Positions 17,459 to 25,849 of a DNA stretch of 64,000 nt are shown one piece after another. The translations under genes and the position numbers were made by a program. This stretch comes from Usitatibacter palustris (GTDB lineage: Bacteria > Pseudomonadota > Gammaproteobacteria > Burkholderiales > Usitatibacteraceae), in the NCBI RefSeq assembly GCF_013003985.1, contig NZ_CP053073.1:3534001-3598000 (forward strand). The letters are read 5' to 3'. The notes under the pieces were generated by a model. The model searched no databases. It had not been told where the DNA came from and saw nothing but the letters and a program-made list of their open reading frames with translations. The stretch's first letter is position 1. Each line of letters starts with the position of its first letter.

Positions 17459-19487
17459 GCTTGAATTGGGACGCGAGTAGTTGTTGTGTCGGCGCGGGCA
17501 CGGGCGCGTAGTGGCTGAACTCGATCGTATAGGAACCCTGGCCTCCGGTCATCGACCGCAGCCGCGATTGGTATTCGCTCACCTCCGACAGCGGCACCTG
17601 CCCGCTGATCGCCATGAGCCCGCCGCCGGTGGAGTCCGTGCCGGTGATATGCCCTCGCTTGCCCGAGAGGTCGGCGGTGAGATCGCCCACGAAACGATCG
17701 GGCGCGGTGATCTCCACGTTGACGATGGGCTCGAGCATGATCGGGCCCGCCTTGAGGATCGCGTCGATCACCGCCTTGCGCCCCGCGGTGACGAACGCGA
17801 TTTCCTTCGAGTCGACGTCGTGCGCCTTGCCGTCGTACACGATGACCTTGATGTCCTCGACCGGATAGCCGGAGATGACGCCGGTATCGAGCGCCTGCTT
17901 CACGCCTTTCTCGACCGCGGGAATGAAGACCGTCGGGATCACGCCGCCCTTCACTTCGCTCGCGAACACGAAGCCGCTGCCGCGCGCGAGCGGCTCGATC
18001 TTCAGGAACACCTCGCCGAACTGACCTGCACCGCCCGTCTGCTTCTTGTGGCGGCAGTGGCCCTCGGCGCGGCGCGTGATCGTCTCGCGATAGGGAATCT
18101 TCGGCGGCTTGGTGGACACATCCATCTTGTACTGCTGCACCATCTTCTCGAGCTTGGTGCGCATGTGCAGGTCGCCGAGGCCGCGGATGACGGTCTCGTG
18201 CGTAGTCGGGTGGCGCTCGATCCACAGGCACGGATCTTCCACTTCGAGTTTGTGGAGCACTTCGAAGAGGCGCTGCTCGTCGCCCTTCTTCTTCGTCTCC
18301 ACGGCGATGGAGTGCATCGGCGTCGGGAAGTCGAGCGAACGCAGGCGAATGTGATCCTCGTCGTGCGAGTCGTGCAGCACGGCGTTGAAGTCGATCTCGT
18401 CGATCTTCGCGACCGCACCGATGTCGCCGGGCACGAGCGCGTCGGTCTCGACGTAGTCCTTGCCCTGCAACTGGTAGATGTGGCCCACCTTGAAGGCGCG
18501 CTTGCCGTCGCCGATGTAGAGCTGCGAATCCTTGGTCATCGTGCCCTGGTGCATGCGAAACACCGCGACCTTGCCCACGTACGGATCCATGATCACCTTG
18601 AAGACGTGCGCGAGGACGTGCTTCTTCGCGTCGGGCTCCGCGTGGAACTCCTCGCCTTCCGTGCCTTCGCTCTTCACGAAGGGCGGCGGGTTGCCTTCGG
18701 TGGCGTTGGGCGCGAGCTTCGCGAGGATGTCCATGAACTGTTCGACGCCCGCCATCGTCTTGGTCGACATGAAGCACACGGGAACGAGGTGGCCTTCGCG
18801 CAGCGCCTTTTCGAACGGTGCGTGCAACTGCTCCGGTGAGAGTTCCTCGCCTTGCTCCAGGTAGATCGCCATCAGGGCTTCGTCGACTTCCACGACCTGA
18901 TCGATGAGCGCGGAGTGCGCGGCCTTCACGCTGGAGAAATCGGAATCGCCGTCGGGGTTGAAGAAGCAGTCGACGACATCCTTGCCGCCGTGCGCGGGAA
19001 GGTTGATCGGCAGGCACTCCTTGCCGAACATTTCCTGGATGCGCGTGAGCAGGCCCGGGAGATCGACGTTGTCCGCATCGATCTTGTTGATGACGATCAT
19101 GCGATCGAGGCCACGCTTGCCCGCCCATCGCATCATGCGGACGGTGTTGAGTTCGATGCCGTTCTGCGCGTTGATCACGATGATCGCGGTCTCGACGCCG
19201 GCCAGTGCGGCGATCGATTGCCCGGCGAAGTCGGGCATGCCGGGCGTGTCGATCAGGTGAACGTGGATACCCTTGTAGGGGAAATTGACGACTGCCGAGT
19301 AGAGCGAGTGGCCGTGCTGCTTTTCGAGGGGATCGAAATCGCAGACGGTGGTTCCCTTTTCCACGCTGCCCATCGCGCCGATCACTCCGGCTTTCCACAG
19401 CAGGGCCTCGGTCAACGTCGTCTTGCCGGCCCCGCCGTGGCCCACTAGAGCCACGGTGTGGATGTTCTCAGTCGAATACCTGGGCAT
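17439..19487 (-). CDS. fusA2: Elongation factor G-like GTPase (EF-G paralogue)
   Basis: The 682-residue protein shows full EF-G architecture: a GTPase domain with GHGGAGKTT, DTPGMPDF and NKID, a domain II beta-barrel, and domains III-V with FGEVFLKIEPL and ending in SMTGGQGSYTIEFSHYAPVP. The P-loop and switch II differ from canonical EF-G (GHVDHGKTT-like and DTPGHVDF), including Met-Pro in place of His-Val after DTPG. This places it in the EF-G-like/EF-G2 group rather than the housekeeping translocase. It is also not embedded in a str operon. The function of these paralogues is not settled; ribosome-related GTPase activity is likely. Confidence 0.88.
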   Translation of the reverse strand: MPRYSTENIHTVALVGHGGAGKTTLTEALLWKAGVIGAMGSVEKGTTVCDFDPLEKQHGHSLYSAVVNFPYKGIHVHLIDTPGMPDFAGQSIAALAGVETAIIVINAQNGIELNTVRMMRWAGKRGLDRMIVINKIDADNVDLPGLLTRIQEMFGKECLPINLPAHGGKDVVDCFFNPDGDSDFSSVKAAHSALIDQVVEVDEALMAIYLEQGEELSPEQLHAPFEKALREGHLVPVCFMSTKTMAGVEQFMDILAKLAPNATEGNPPPFVKSEGTEGEEFHAEPDAKKHVLAHVFKVIMDPYVGKVAVFRMHQGTMTKDSQLYIGDGKRAFKVGHIYQLQGKDYVETDALVPGDIGAVAKIDEIDFNAVLHDSHDEDHIRLRSLDFPTPMHSIAVETKKKGDEQRLFEVLHKLEVEDPCLWIERHPTTHETVIRGLGDLHMRTKLEKMVQQYKMDVSTKPPKIPYRETITRRAEGHCRHKKQTGGAGQFGEVFLKIEPLARGSGFVFASEVKGGVIPTVFIPAVEKGVKQALDTGVISGYPVEDIKVIVYDGKAHDVDSKEIAFVTAGRKAVIDAILKAGPIMLEPIVNVEITAPDRFVGDLTADLSGKRGHITGTDSTGGGLMAISGQVPLSEVSEYQSRLRSMTGGQGSYTIEFSHYAPVPAPTQQLLASQFKLAREED

Positions 19488-19695
19488 GGCGGCTCCTCTC
19501 TGCTGCCCTGCAGCATCAACTTCGCGGGATGCCTTAGTACACGCCTGCCAACGCGTTCGCGCAAGGGGTTGGCGTTGCCCCCCATGAACGCAATTTCGAC
19601 TGCGGAAATCCGTTACACACCATTCGGAATTCTTGCGCGCGTGCAGGCCAACCGGCTCCTACGATGCGTCCCATGGAGTCACCCGGGAGCGCGCG

Positions 19696-19860
19696 ATGAA
19701 AGAGCTCAGCTACGACGAAGTCCTGCGCATCGCCGGCGGCCAGCCCGTACCCGCTGCCCTCGATGAAGTCACCTACCTCGCGCCCGAGGAATCCGCATCC
19801 GATCCGATCGATTACGCGCGCCTGCTCGATGCGGGCTCGCGCACGCCTGAAGCGGCCTGA
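19696..19860 (+). CDS. Double-glycine leader peptide 1 (putative exported peptide precursor)
   Basis: This tiny gene encodes 54 residues. The N-terminus MKELSYDEVLRIAGG matches the classic class II bacteriocin/colicin-V leader consensus (M-K/R-E-L-S/T-x2-E-V/I/L-x2-I/V-x-G-G). Cleavage after Gly15 would release an acidic 39-residue core (QPVPAALDEV...). GGGAG lies 6 bases before the ATG. It is the first of three such genes directly upstream of a C39-peptidase ABC exporter, which is the enzyme type that cuts double-glycine leaders. The core is anionic and lacks cysteines, which is unusual for a pore-forming bacteriocin. A signalling role is equally possible. Confidence 0.72.
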   Translation: MKELSYDEVLRIAGGQPVPAALDEVTYLAPEESASDPIDYARLLDAGSRTPEAA

Positions 19861-19888
19861 CGCCGCGCGACGAACCCTGCCCCGGAGA

Positions 19889-19918
19889 GGTTGCTGCCGG
19901 GTCAAGTCACCAGCAACC
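19889..19918 (+). promoter_or_regulatory. Stem-loop between leader-peptide genes 1 and 2
   Basis: A perfect 8-bp inverted repeat GGTTGCTG/CAGCAACC with a 14-base loop lies in the 77-bp gap between peptide genes 1 and 2. There is no U-tract. It could stabilise or process the mRNA segment or tune expression of peptide 2. Confidence 0.5.
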
Positions 19919-19937
19919 GACCACATCAGGAGAGATC

Positions 19938-20147
19938 ATGAGCGACAGCACGAAGGACAAGGAGAAGGACAAGACGGAAGAGGTGCCGGACGTTTCCGGC
20001 GGGTACGTCGATGGACCGATCGACGGCGGCGGGTGCACTCCCGGGCCCACCTGGCCGCCGAACGACGGCGACATCCCGGGCTATCCGCAGAACCCGTTCG
20101 GTCCCGGTGGTCCGTATACCGATCCGTCGCAAGTCGGCACGGACTGA
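19938..20147 (+). CDS. Double-glycine leader peptide 2, Pro/Gly-rich core
   Basis: The 69-residue product has a highly charged leader (MSDSTKDKEKDKTEEVPDVSGG) with the GG at residues 21-22 and a valine-serine before it, as in double-glycine leaders. The predicted 47-residue core is dominated by Pro, Gly, Asp and aromatic residues (GPTWPPNDGD, PFGPGGPY) with a single cysteine, so it should be extended and unstructured. AGGAGAG precedes the ATG. It has no recognised homologue to my knowledge. Position and leader mark it as a substrate of the C39 exporter encoded downstream. Confidence 0.72.
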   Translation: MSDSTKDKEKDKTEEVPDVSGGYVDGPIDGGGCTPGPTWPPNDGDIPGYPQNPFGPGGPYTDPSQVGTD

Positions 20148-20177
20148 ACCCCTTCCATCCAGAATCGGAGACTGAAC

Positions 20178-20354
20178 ATGAAAGACCTGGAACAACTGAA
20201 GAGCGAGATCGAGGCGAGCGGTGCGAAGCTGGCTGAGATTTCGGGTGGTGACTGCAGCCCTGAAGCGGTCCAACAGACAATCAGCGATCTTCGGAGCAAC
20301 TACGAAGCCCTCGTCGACTTCGTTTCCCACGTGATTGAGCGCGTGGCGAACTGA
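20178..20354 (+). CDS. Double-glycine leader peptide 3, helical core
   Basis: This 58-residue gene is shorter than usual annotation cut-offs. The leader (residues 1-24) ends KLAEISGG, and the predicted 34-residue core starts DCSPEAVQQ and reads as an amphipathic helix with one cysteine and heptad-like Leu/Val/Ile spacing. The ATG follows TCGGAGACTGAAC. It is the last peptide gene before a G6/C7 stem-loop and the CPBP protease gene. The VSGG/ISGG/IAGG endings of all three peptides suggest a common processing site. Confidence 0.75.
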   Translation: MKDLEQLKSEIEASGAKLAEISGGDCSPEAVQQTISDLRSNYEALVDFVSHVIERVAN

Positions 20355-20365
20355 CAGAGATCCAC

Positions 20366-20384
20366 GGGGGGAGCAATCCCCCCC
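20366..20384 (+). promoter_or_regulatory. G6/C6 stem-loop between peptide genes and export genes
   Basis: GGGGGG-AGCAAT-CCCCCC forms a strong short hairpin 12 bases after the peptide 3 stop. It is flanked by direct copies of ACTGACAGA (20350-20358 and 20390-20398). It is placed to attenuate or process the transcript, so that abundant peptide mRNA is made relative to the exporter genes, as is common for precursor-peptide operons. Confidence 0.55.
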
Positions 20385-20403
20385 AAGGCACTGACAGATT
20401 CGA

Positions 20404-21222
20404 ATGACGGCAACTGGCCTGCAGATCGCGATTCTTCTTGCGCTGGTCCAATTCGCTATCGCGATTCTGGCTTACTACCTCGAGCGCGCAATGGGCTGGT
20501 CAAAGGACCAGTCGTTTGCGTTGGGGAATTCCTTATTCTTCTCAATCGCGCTTCTTCTTTTCCTCACCGTCGCACCGCTTCGTCGTCACCTCCGCCGCTT
20601 GCTGTCGACTCCTGTTCCAGTCGGTTTAAGAGCTGAGGTAGTGGTGGTGTCGGTTGCAAAGGTCGCAATCCCATTTGCCGTATTGGGTGCACTTTTCCTC
20701 TACTTCCAGATCGAGGGGGGTACCGCGGATCTCTACGGAAAACTCCCACTCGCAACAGACGCTGCCGCGATTGAACGGCGCTACTACACGACAATCGGGC
20801 TCTTGTACGCGGTCGTCATCACAATGATCGCCGCACCGATAGTCGAGGAAATCGTCTTCCGCGGCTTCCTCTATGGCGCGTGGGAGCGGGAGTGGGGCTG
20901 GATTCGAGCCATGCTCGCCACCTCGCTCTGCTTTGCCTTGGCCCATCCTGGGGCGATGATCCGAACGTTCCTTGGCTCGGTCGTTTTCGTCTGCCTACTG
21001 CGCCGAACCGGCAGCCTTTGGAGCCCCATCTGCGCCCACATGATCTACAACACCTTGGTCACGTGGCCTCTGCTGGGGCACGTGATTGTCGTCAGGTCGC
21101 ATGACGGCATCGAACGGGCTGAGTCGTGGATTCTCGAGTTCGTTTGTCTTGCCTTCGTCGTCGTTGCGCTCCCGATCTATGTGTGGATTGCGCGGACCAA
21201 GCGCACGCCGGAAGCGCCGTAG
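20404..21222 (+). CDS. CPBP family intramembrane glutamic protease (CAAX-like, bacteriocin-associated)
   Basis: The 272-residue polytopic membrane protein carries the three CPBP/Abi motifs: EEIVFRGFLYG (EExxxR) near residue 148, a FxxxH motif in SLCFALAHP, and HMIYN (HxxxN). These are the catalytic residues of intramembrane Rce1-like proteases. Family members next to bacteriocin genes act in precursor maturation or self-immunity. Here it sits 49 bp after peptide gene 3 and 2 bp before the HlyD gene, so either role fits. Its base composition looks more A/T-rich than the surrounding genes, hinting at separate ancestry. Confidence 0.88.
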   Translation: MTATGLQIAILLALVQFAIAILAYYLERAMGWSKDQSFALGNSLFFSIALLLFLTVAPLRRHLRRLLSTPVPVGLRAEVVVVSVAKVAIPFAVLGALFLYFQIEGGTADLYGKLPLATDAAAIERRYYTTIGLLYAVVITMIAAPIVEEIVFRGFLYGAWEREWGWIRAMLATSLCFALAHPGAMIRTFLGSVVFVCLLRRTGSLWSPICAHMIYNTLVTWPLLGHVIVVRSHDGIERAESWILEFVCLAFVVVALPIYVWIARTKRTPEAP

Positions 21223-21224
21223 CC

Positions 21225-22490
21225 ATGCCACGCCAATCCAGTCGCTCCATCTTTCGGAGCGAGGTCGCCGATCATGCGCGCCAAGCCTGGCTCGGCCGCA
21301 TCGTCCTCATTCGTCCGCTCTCGTTCACGGTGCTTGCAATCGCGTCGGGCTCCATTGCCCTCATCGTTCTTGCATTCATCGGCTTCGGCGAGCACACGAA
21401 GAAGGCAACCGTCTCGGGAATGCTCGTGCCCGATACGGGATTGGTCCGCGTGTTCACGCCCCAACCCGGCGTCGTCGTGCGTCGCTTCGTCGCAGAAGGC
21501 GATCGCGTGAACCGCGGCGAGCCGCTCTTCGTGATCGCTGACGTTCGTAAGGGAGAAGAACGCGATGCGCTTGGGGCAGTCGTCGCGCGAAGATTCGTCG
21601 AGCGCGAACAGGCAGTCTCGGCACAGGGGCGATTGCTCGCAGCAACGGCGGAGACGGAGCGGCGCGGCCTGATCGCGCGACGCGACGGCCTGCGAATAGA
21701 GTCCGCGCATCTCGACCGCGAGATCCAGGGAATAACGCAGCGCGCTGCACTTTCGCGTCGCGGACTGGACCGCATGCGCGAGCTCGAGCGAAAGGGCTTC
21801 GTCTCCCCTAGCTTCGCGGACCAGCGCAACGAGGACGTGCTCGACCAGGAGGTGCGGCTCGAATCGCTCCGCCGCGCGAAGAGCGTGATGGAGCGGGAGA
21901 TCAAGTCGGTGGAGAACGATCTCGCGCTCATCGACTCGCGCGCGGCGACGCAAGCCGCAGCTCTCGCCGGCCAGCGCGCGGCGCTCGAGCAGGAGCGCAT
22001 CGAAAGAGAAGTCGCCTACCGGGCGACGGTCACCGCATCGCAGTCGGGAACCGTCTCCGCGATGCTGGCCGAGCAAGGGCAAGGCGTGACGCCGGGCTTG
22101 CCGCTCCTCAGCATCGTTCCGGAGGAGTCTAAGCTCGAAGCGCACCTCTTCGCACCGTCGCGCGCGATTGGCTTCGTCCGCGTCGGCCAGGATGTCCTTC
22201 TCCGCTTCCCCGCGTTCCCGTTCCAGAAGTTCGGCGCACAGAAGGCCAAGATCGTTGCCGTGTCGCGCAGCGCACAAAGCGCGACCGACATGGGCTTCAC
22301 GCCGCCCGACGGAAGCCGCGAGCCGATGTACCGCATCAAGGTGGCACTCGATGCCCAGGTGATCTCTGCGTACGGCCGCCCTGTGCCTCTGCAGGCGGGA
22401 ATGCTCGTCGACGCCGACATCCACCTCGACCGACGACGCATCATCGAATGGGTGTTCGAGCCGCTCATCAGTCTCGCGAGCCGCGCCTGA
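21225..22490 (+). CDS. HlyD-family membrane fusion protein of peptide exporter (CvaA/RaxA type)
   Basis: The 421-residue protein has a short cytoplasmic N-terminus, one transmembrane helix (about 29-50), a biotinyl-lipoyl-like segment (PQPGVVVRRFVAEGDRVNRGEPLF), a long alpha-helical hairpin (about 130-270), and a C-terminal beta-domain ending in the family-typical VFEPL. It should bridge the inner-membrane ABC exporter to an outer-membrane TolC-like channel, which is not encoded here. Its stop overlaps the ABC exporter start (TGATG), indicating coupled translation and a stoichiometric complex. Confidence 0.92.
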   Translation: MPRQSSRSIFRSEVADHARQAWLGRIVLIRPLSFTVLAIASGSIALIVLAFIGFGEHTKKATVSGMLVPDTGLVRVFTPQPGVVVRRFVAEGDRVNRGEPLFVIADVRKGEERDALGAVVARRFVEREQAVSAQGRLLAATAETERRGLIARRDGLRIESAHLDREIQGITQRAALSRRGLDRMRELERKGFVSPSFADQRNEDVLDQEVRLESLRRAKSVMEREIKSVENDLALIDSRAATQAAALAGQRAALEQERIEREVAYRATVTASQSGTVSAMLAEQGQGVTPGLPLLSIVPEESKLEAHLFAPSRAIGFVRVGQDVLLRFPAFPFQKFGAQKAKIVAVSRSAQSATDMGFTPPDGSREPMYRIKVALDAQVISAYGRPVPLQAGMLVDADIHLDRRRIIEWVFEPLISLASRA

Positions 22491-24613
22491 TGGATGCACT
22501 GGCGGCACTCGAGTTCGGCTCGCGCAGGAAGTTGCCGCTTTTCCTGCAGACGGAAGCGGCCGAATGCGGACTCGCGAGCCTGGGCATGGTCGCGAACTTC
22601 CACGGGCATCGCATCGATCTCGCGGGGCTGCGGCGCCGTTTCACCGTATCGCTCAAGGGTGCGACGCTTTCTTACCTGATGCAGGTCGCGGGCAATCTCA
22701 ACCTGGCGCCGCGTCCGCTGCGCCTGGAACTCTCCGAGCTTCCACAGCTTCGCGCGCCGTGCATCCTGCACTGGGACATGAATCACTTCGTGGTGCTGCG
22801 CTCGGCGGACGCGCGCGGCGCCGTCATCCACGACCCCGCGTTCGGTGTACGCCGCCTCACCAATACCGAGGTGTCGAAGCACTTCACCGGCATTGCCCTC
22901 GAGCTTTCGCCCACCTCGGAGTTCAAGCCGCTCGACGAACGCCAGCGCATCCGCATTCGCGATCTCATGGGTCCGGTGGCGGGCCTCAAGCGCTCCCTCG
23001 GCCAGATCCTCTTCCTCGCCCTCGCCTTGCAGACGTTCGCGCTGATCAGCCCGTTCTACATGCAGTGGGTGGTCGACGGCGCGGTCGTCGCTTCCGATCG
23101 CGATCTCCTCACGGTGCTCGGCCTCGGATTCCTCCTGCTCGTCGCAATACAAGTGGCCGTCTCGGCCTTGCGATCGTGGGTCGTGCTCTACCTCGGCACC
23201 ACGCTGAATCTCCAGTGGCTCGCGAACGTCTTCTCGCACCTGCTGCGATTGCCGGTGAGCTGGTTCGAGAAACGCCACCTGGGCGACGTGGTCTCGCGCT
23301 TCGGCGCGGTGGGTGCGATCCAGCGCACGCTCACGACGAACTTCGTCGAGGCAATGATCGACGGCCTCATGGCGATCGCGACACTCGCGATGATGGTGAT
23401 CTACAGCTCCACGCTCGCGGCCGTGGCCATTGCCGCGGTCACGATCTACGGCATTCTTCGCTGGGCGTTCTACGATCCTCTGCGCCGCGCGACCGAGGAA
23501 CACATCGTCCACGCCGCCAAGCAGCAGAGTCACTTCCTCGAGACGGTGCGCGGCGTCCAGTCGATCAAGCTCTTCGGCCGGCAGGAGGTGCGCCGTTCAC
23601 GGTGGCTGAACCTCGTCGTCGATGCAGTGAATCGCGACCTCGCGACGCAGAAGCTCACGCTGGGCTTCCGCTCCGCCAACAGCCTGGTGTTCGGCGTCGA
23701 GCGGATCGCCGTCGTGTGGATCGGCGCGTTGCTGGTCCTCGACAGCGCCTTCTCGGTAGGAATGCTGTTCGCGTTCGTCGCGTACAAGGAACAGTTCTCC
23801 GCGCGCGTGGCCGGCCTCATCGACAAGCTGATCGACCTGCGCATGCTGGGCCTTCAGGCCGAACGGCTCGCGGACATCGTTCTCGCACGGCCGGAGGAAG
23901 CGAGCGCCGAGCATGCGCCCGACGAAGTGGACGCGAGCCTCGAGGTGCGCGATCTCTCCTTTCGCTACTCCGACACCGAGCCCTTCGTGATGCGCAACTG
24001 CTCGTTCCGCATCGAGCCGGGCGAGTCCGTCGCGATCGTGGGCCCATCGGGTGGCGGCAAGACGACGCTCCTCAAGTTGATGCTGGGACTCCTCTCGCCC
24101 ACCGACGGCAAGATCCTCGCGGGCGGCATCGACATCGAGAAGCTCGGCATCGACCACTACCGCAAGCTCGTGGGCACGGTGATGCAGGACGATCAACTCT
24201 TCGCGGGCTCCATCGCCGACAACGTGAGCTTCTTCGACCCGGCGCCGAGCCAGGAAGCGATCGAGCGCTGCGCGAAGCTCGCCGCGGTCCACGACGACAT
24301 CGCGGCGATGCCCATGGCCTACAACACGTTGATCGGCGACATGGGCGCGGCGCTCTCAGGCGGCCAGCGGCAACGCCTGCTCCTCGCCCGCGCGCTCTAC
24401 AAGCAGCCGCGCATCCTGTTCCTCGACGAGGCCACGAGCGCGTTGGATGTCCAGAAGGAGCGCGCGGTGAACGAAGCGATCAAGTCGCTTCACCTCACGC
24501 GAATCATCATCGCGCATCGGCCCGAGACGATCGCCTCGGCCCAGCGCGTCATCGTTCTGCAGGGCGGCAAGGTTGCGCAGGACCTGCGGAGGGCCGAGGT
24601 GCAGGCGGCCTGA
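22490..24613 (+). CDS. Peptidase-C39-containing ABC exporter (bacteriocin/colicin V type)
   Basis: The 707-residue ATPase-permease starts at ATG 22490 within TGATG. The N-terminal C39 peptidase is intact: Gln20, Cys26 (TEAAECGLAS), His99 and Asp115, so leader cleavage should occur. A six-helix transmembrane domain follows (about 160-430), then the nucleotide-binding domain with Walker A GPSGGGKTT, signature LSGGQRQRL, Walker B RILFLDEATSALD and H-loop IIIAHR. This is a CvaB/RaxB-like exporter that removes double-glycine leaders while secreting the peptide. It ends 18 bp from a convergent MFS gene within a shared inverted repeat. Confidence 0.95.
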   Translation: MDALAALEFGSRRKLPLFLQTEAAECGLASLGMVANFHGHRIDLAGLRRRFTVSLKGATLSYLMQVAGNLNLAPRPLRLELSELPQLRAPCILHWDMNHFVVLRSADARGAVIHDPAFGVRRLTNTEVSKHFTGIALELSPTSEFKPLDERQRIRIRDLMGPVAGLKRSLGQILFLALALQTFALISPFYMQWVVDGAVVASDRDLLTVLGLGFLLLVAIQVAVSALRSWVVLYLGTTLNLQWLANVFSHLLRLPVSWFEKRHLGDVVSRFGAVGAIQRTLTTNFVEAMIDGLMAIATLAMMVIYSSTLAAVAIAAVTIYGILRWAFYDPLRRATEEHIVHAAKQQSHFLETVRGVQSIKLFGRQEVRRSRWLNLVVDAVNRDLATQKLTLGFRSANSLVFGVERIAVVWIGALLVLDSAFSVGMLFAFVAYKEQFSARVAGLIDKLIDLRMLGLQAERLADIVLARPEEASAEHAPDEVDASLEVRDLSFRYSDTEPFVMRNCSFRIEPGESVAIVGPSGGGKTTLLKLMLGLLSPTDGKILAGGIDIEKLGIDHYRKLVGTVMQDDQLFAGSIADNVSFFDPAPSQEAIERCAKLAAVHDDIAAMPMAYNTLIGDMGAALSGGQRQRLLLARALYKQPRILFLDEATSALDVQKERAVNEAIKSLHLTRIIIAHRPETIASAQRVIVLQGGKVAQDLRRAEVQAA

Positions 24614-24640
24614 GGACTTGATTGGACGCTCTCAGGCCGC
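24605..24640. terminator. Convergent inverted repeat spanning both stop codons
   Basis: A perfect 10-bp repeat GCGGCCTGAG/CTCAGGCCGC with a 16-base loop covers the last codons and stops of the exporter (plus strand) and the MFS gene (minus strand); each protein ends in two alanines encoded by the stem. It probably acts as a bidirectional terminator or mRNA 3'-end stabiliser, though no U-run follows. Confidence 0.55.
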
Positions 24641-25816
24641 GCTCGACCTTCCGATCCGAAACGCCAACCCCGCGATCACCAGCGTGCCCGCTGCCCACAG
24701 CACCGCCGGCACGACGGGCAACACCTCGGCGAGTCCGGGCAGCGACGGGCCGCCGGCATTCACGAACGCGATGCGCGCGAACGCCGCGAGCGCCAGCACA
24801 GAGAAGAGCATCCCCGTCACGCTGCCGCCCCTCCCCGGATTCCCCACGGCGAGCGCCGCAGTGAACGCACTCATCAGCAGCGTGCCCCACGCGCCGCCGG
24901 CGACGAACTGCGCGGCGATCAGTGCATCGAGATTGTCGACCCGTGCCGCGAACGCAGTCGCCGCAACCGCCACGACGCCCGCGAGCGCCATCACGAACAA
25001 TCCTCCAAAGCGCTTCGTGAGCAGTGTTGCGGGAAGCATCAGCAGGTTGAAGCCGATCCAGAACACCGGCATCAGGTGCTCGAGGTCCTGCGGCTTCGCA
25101 TGCTTGAGGTAGGCCGGTACCGAGTTCATGGAGAAGTGAACCTGGAATCCCACCGCCAGCAGCGCCACCGCAATCGCGAATGCGCCGATCGTAAAGCCGC
25201 CCGGTTGCCGGAAGCGCCACTCGCGCTCGCGCAGCGTCGAGGTCGAGCCTTCCAGCCTTCGTTCGGCGGCGGCCAGCACGAAGGTGACGACCACCACGAC
25301 AATCGAGGAGATCGCGAACGGAATGCGCGGATCCACGCCCTTCAACGTGCTGCCCAGATACGGCGCCATCGCGCCCGCAATACCAATTCCCAGCATGTAG
25401 AGGCCTGCGAGCCACGGCCGGTGCGGGCTCGCCGCGTGCTTGCCGATGAGCATGAGCGGCGGCGCGCGCAGGGCCGATGAGGTCGCGCTCCAGACCACCG
25501 TGAGGGCTATGAACGCAGGTACCGAACCCTCGGGCGCGACGAACGGCAACGCGAGGAATGCGGCGCAGGAGACCAGCGTCACCATCGCGAGCCGCGGCCC
25601 GATCCGCCCGAGCGTGGCCGCCACGCGATCGGCGTAGACCCCGGCCGCCCAGTCGCAGGCCACGAAGATCGCCTGGTCCATCAGCAGGATCAGGGGCACG
25701 GCGTCCTTCGGGATCCCGGCCTGGGCCGCGAGCCCGGGCAGGTAGATCACGTAGATGACCCACGTGAGGGCGAAGAAGAGCTGGAGGACGGCGAGGATCA
25801 CGCCGGTGGAAGCCAT
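24632..25816 (-). CDS. MFS transporter
   Basis: The 394-residue protein starts at ATG 25816 (MASTGVILAVLQ). It has about twelve hydrophobic helices; a loop after helix 2 resembles the MFS signature (GVYADRVAATLGRIGPR), and a charged central loop (AAERRLEG...REREWRF) divides the halves. The substrate is not evident. It is divergent from the sodium/solute symporter gene 34 bp away and convergent with the peptide exporter. It could belong with the salvage operon on the other strand, sharing its promoter region, or be independent. Confidence 0.85.
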   Translation of the reverse strand: MASTGVILAVLQLFFALTWVIYVIYLPGLAAQAGIPKDAVPLILLMDQAIFVACDWAAGVYADRVAATLGRIGPRLAMVTLVSCAAFLALPFVAPEGSVPAFIALTVVWSATSSALRAPPLMLIGKHAASPHRPWLAGLYMLGIGIAGAMAPYLGSTLKGVDPRIPFAISSIVVVVVTFVLAAAERRLEGSTSTLREREWRFRQPGGFTIGAFAIAVALLAVGFQVHFSMNSVPAYLKHAKPQDLEHLMPVFWIGFNLLMLPATLLTKRFGGLFVMALAGVVAVAATAFAARVDNLDALIAAQFVAGGAWGTLLMSAFTAALAVGNPGRGGSVTGMLFSVLALAAFARIAFVNAGGPSLPGLAEVLPVVPAVLWAAGTLVIAGLAFRIGRSSAA

Positions 25817-25849
25817 GCCGCCATGATAATGGCCCAGTAGAATGCGCGG

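Noticed and set aside
19763..20236. 157-codon plus-strand frame across the peptide genes
   Set aside because: Arg-rich shadow in another frame; the three short leader-peptide genes explain the region better.
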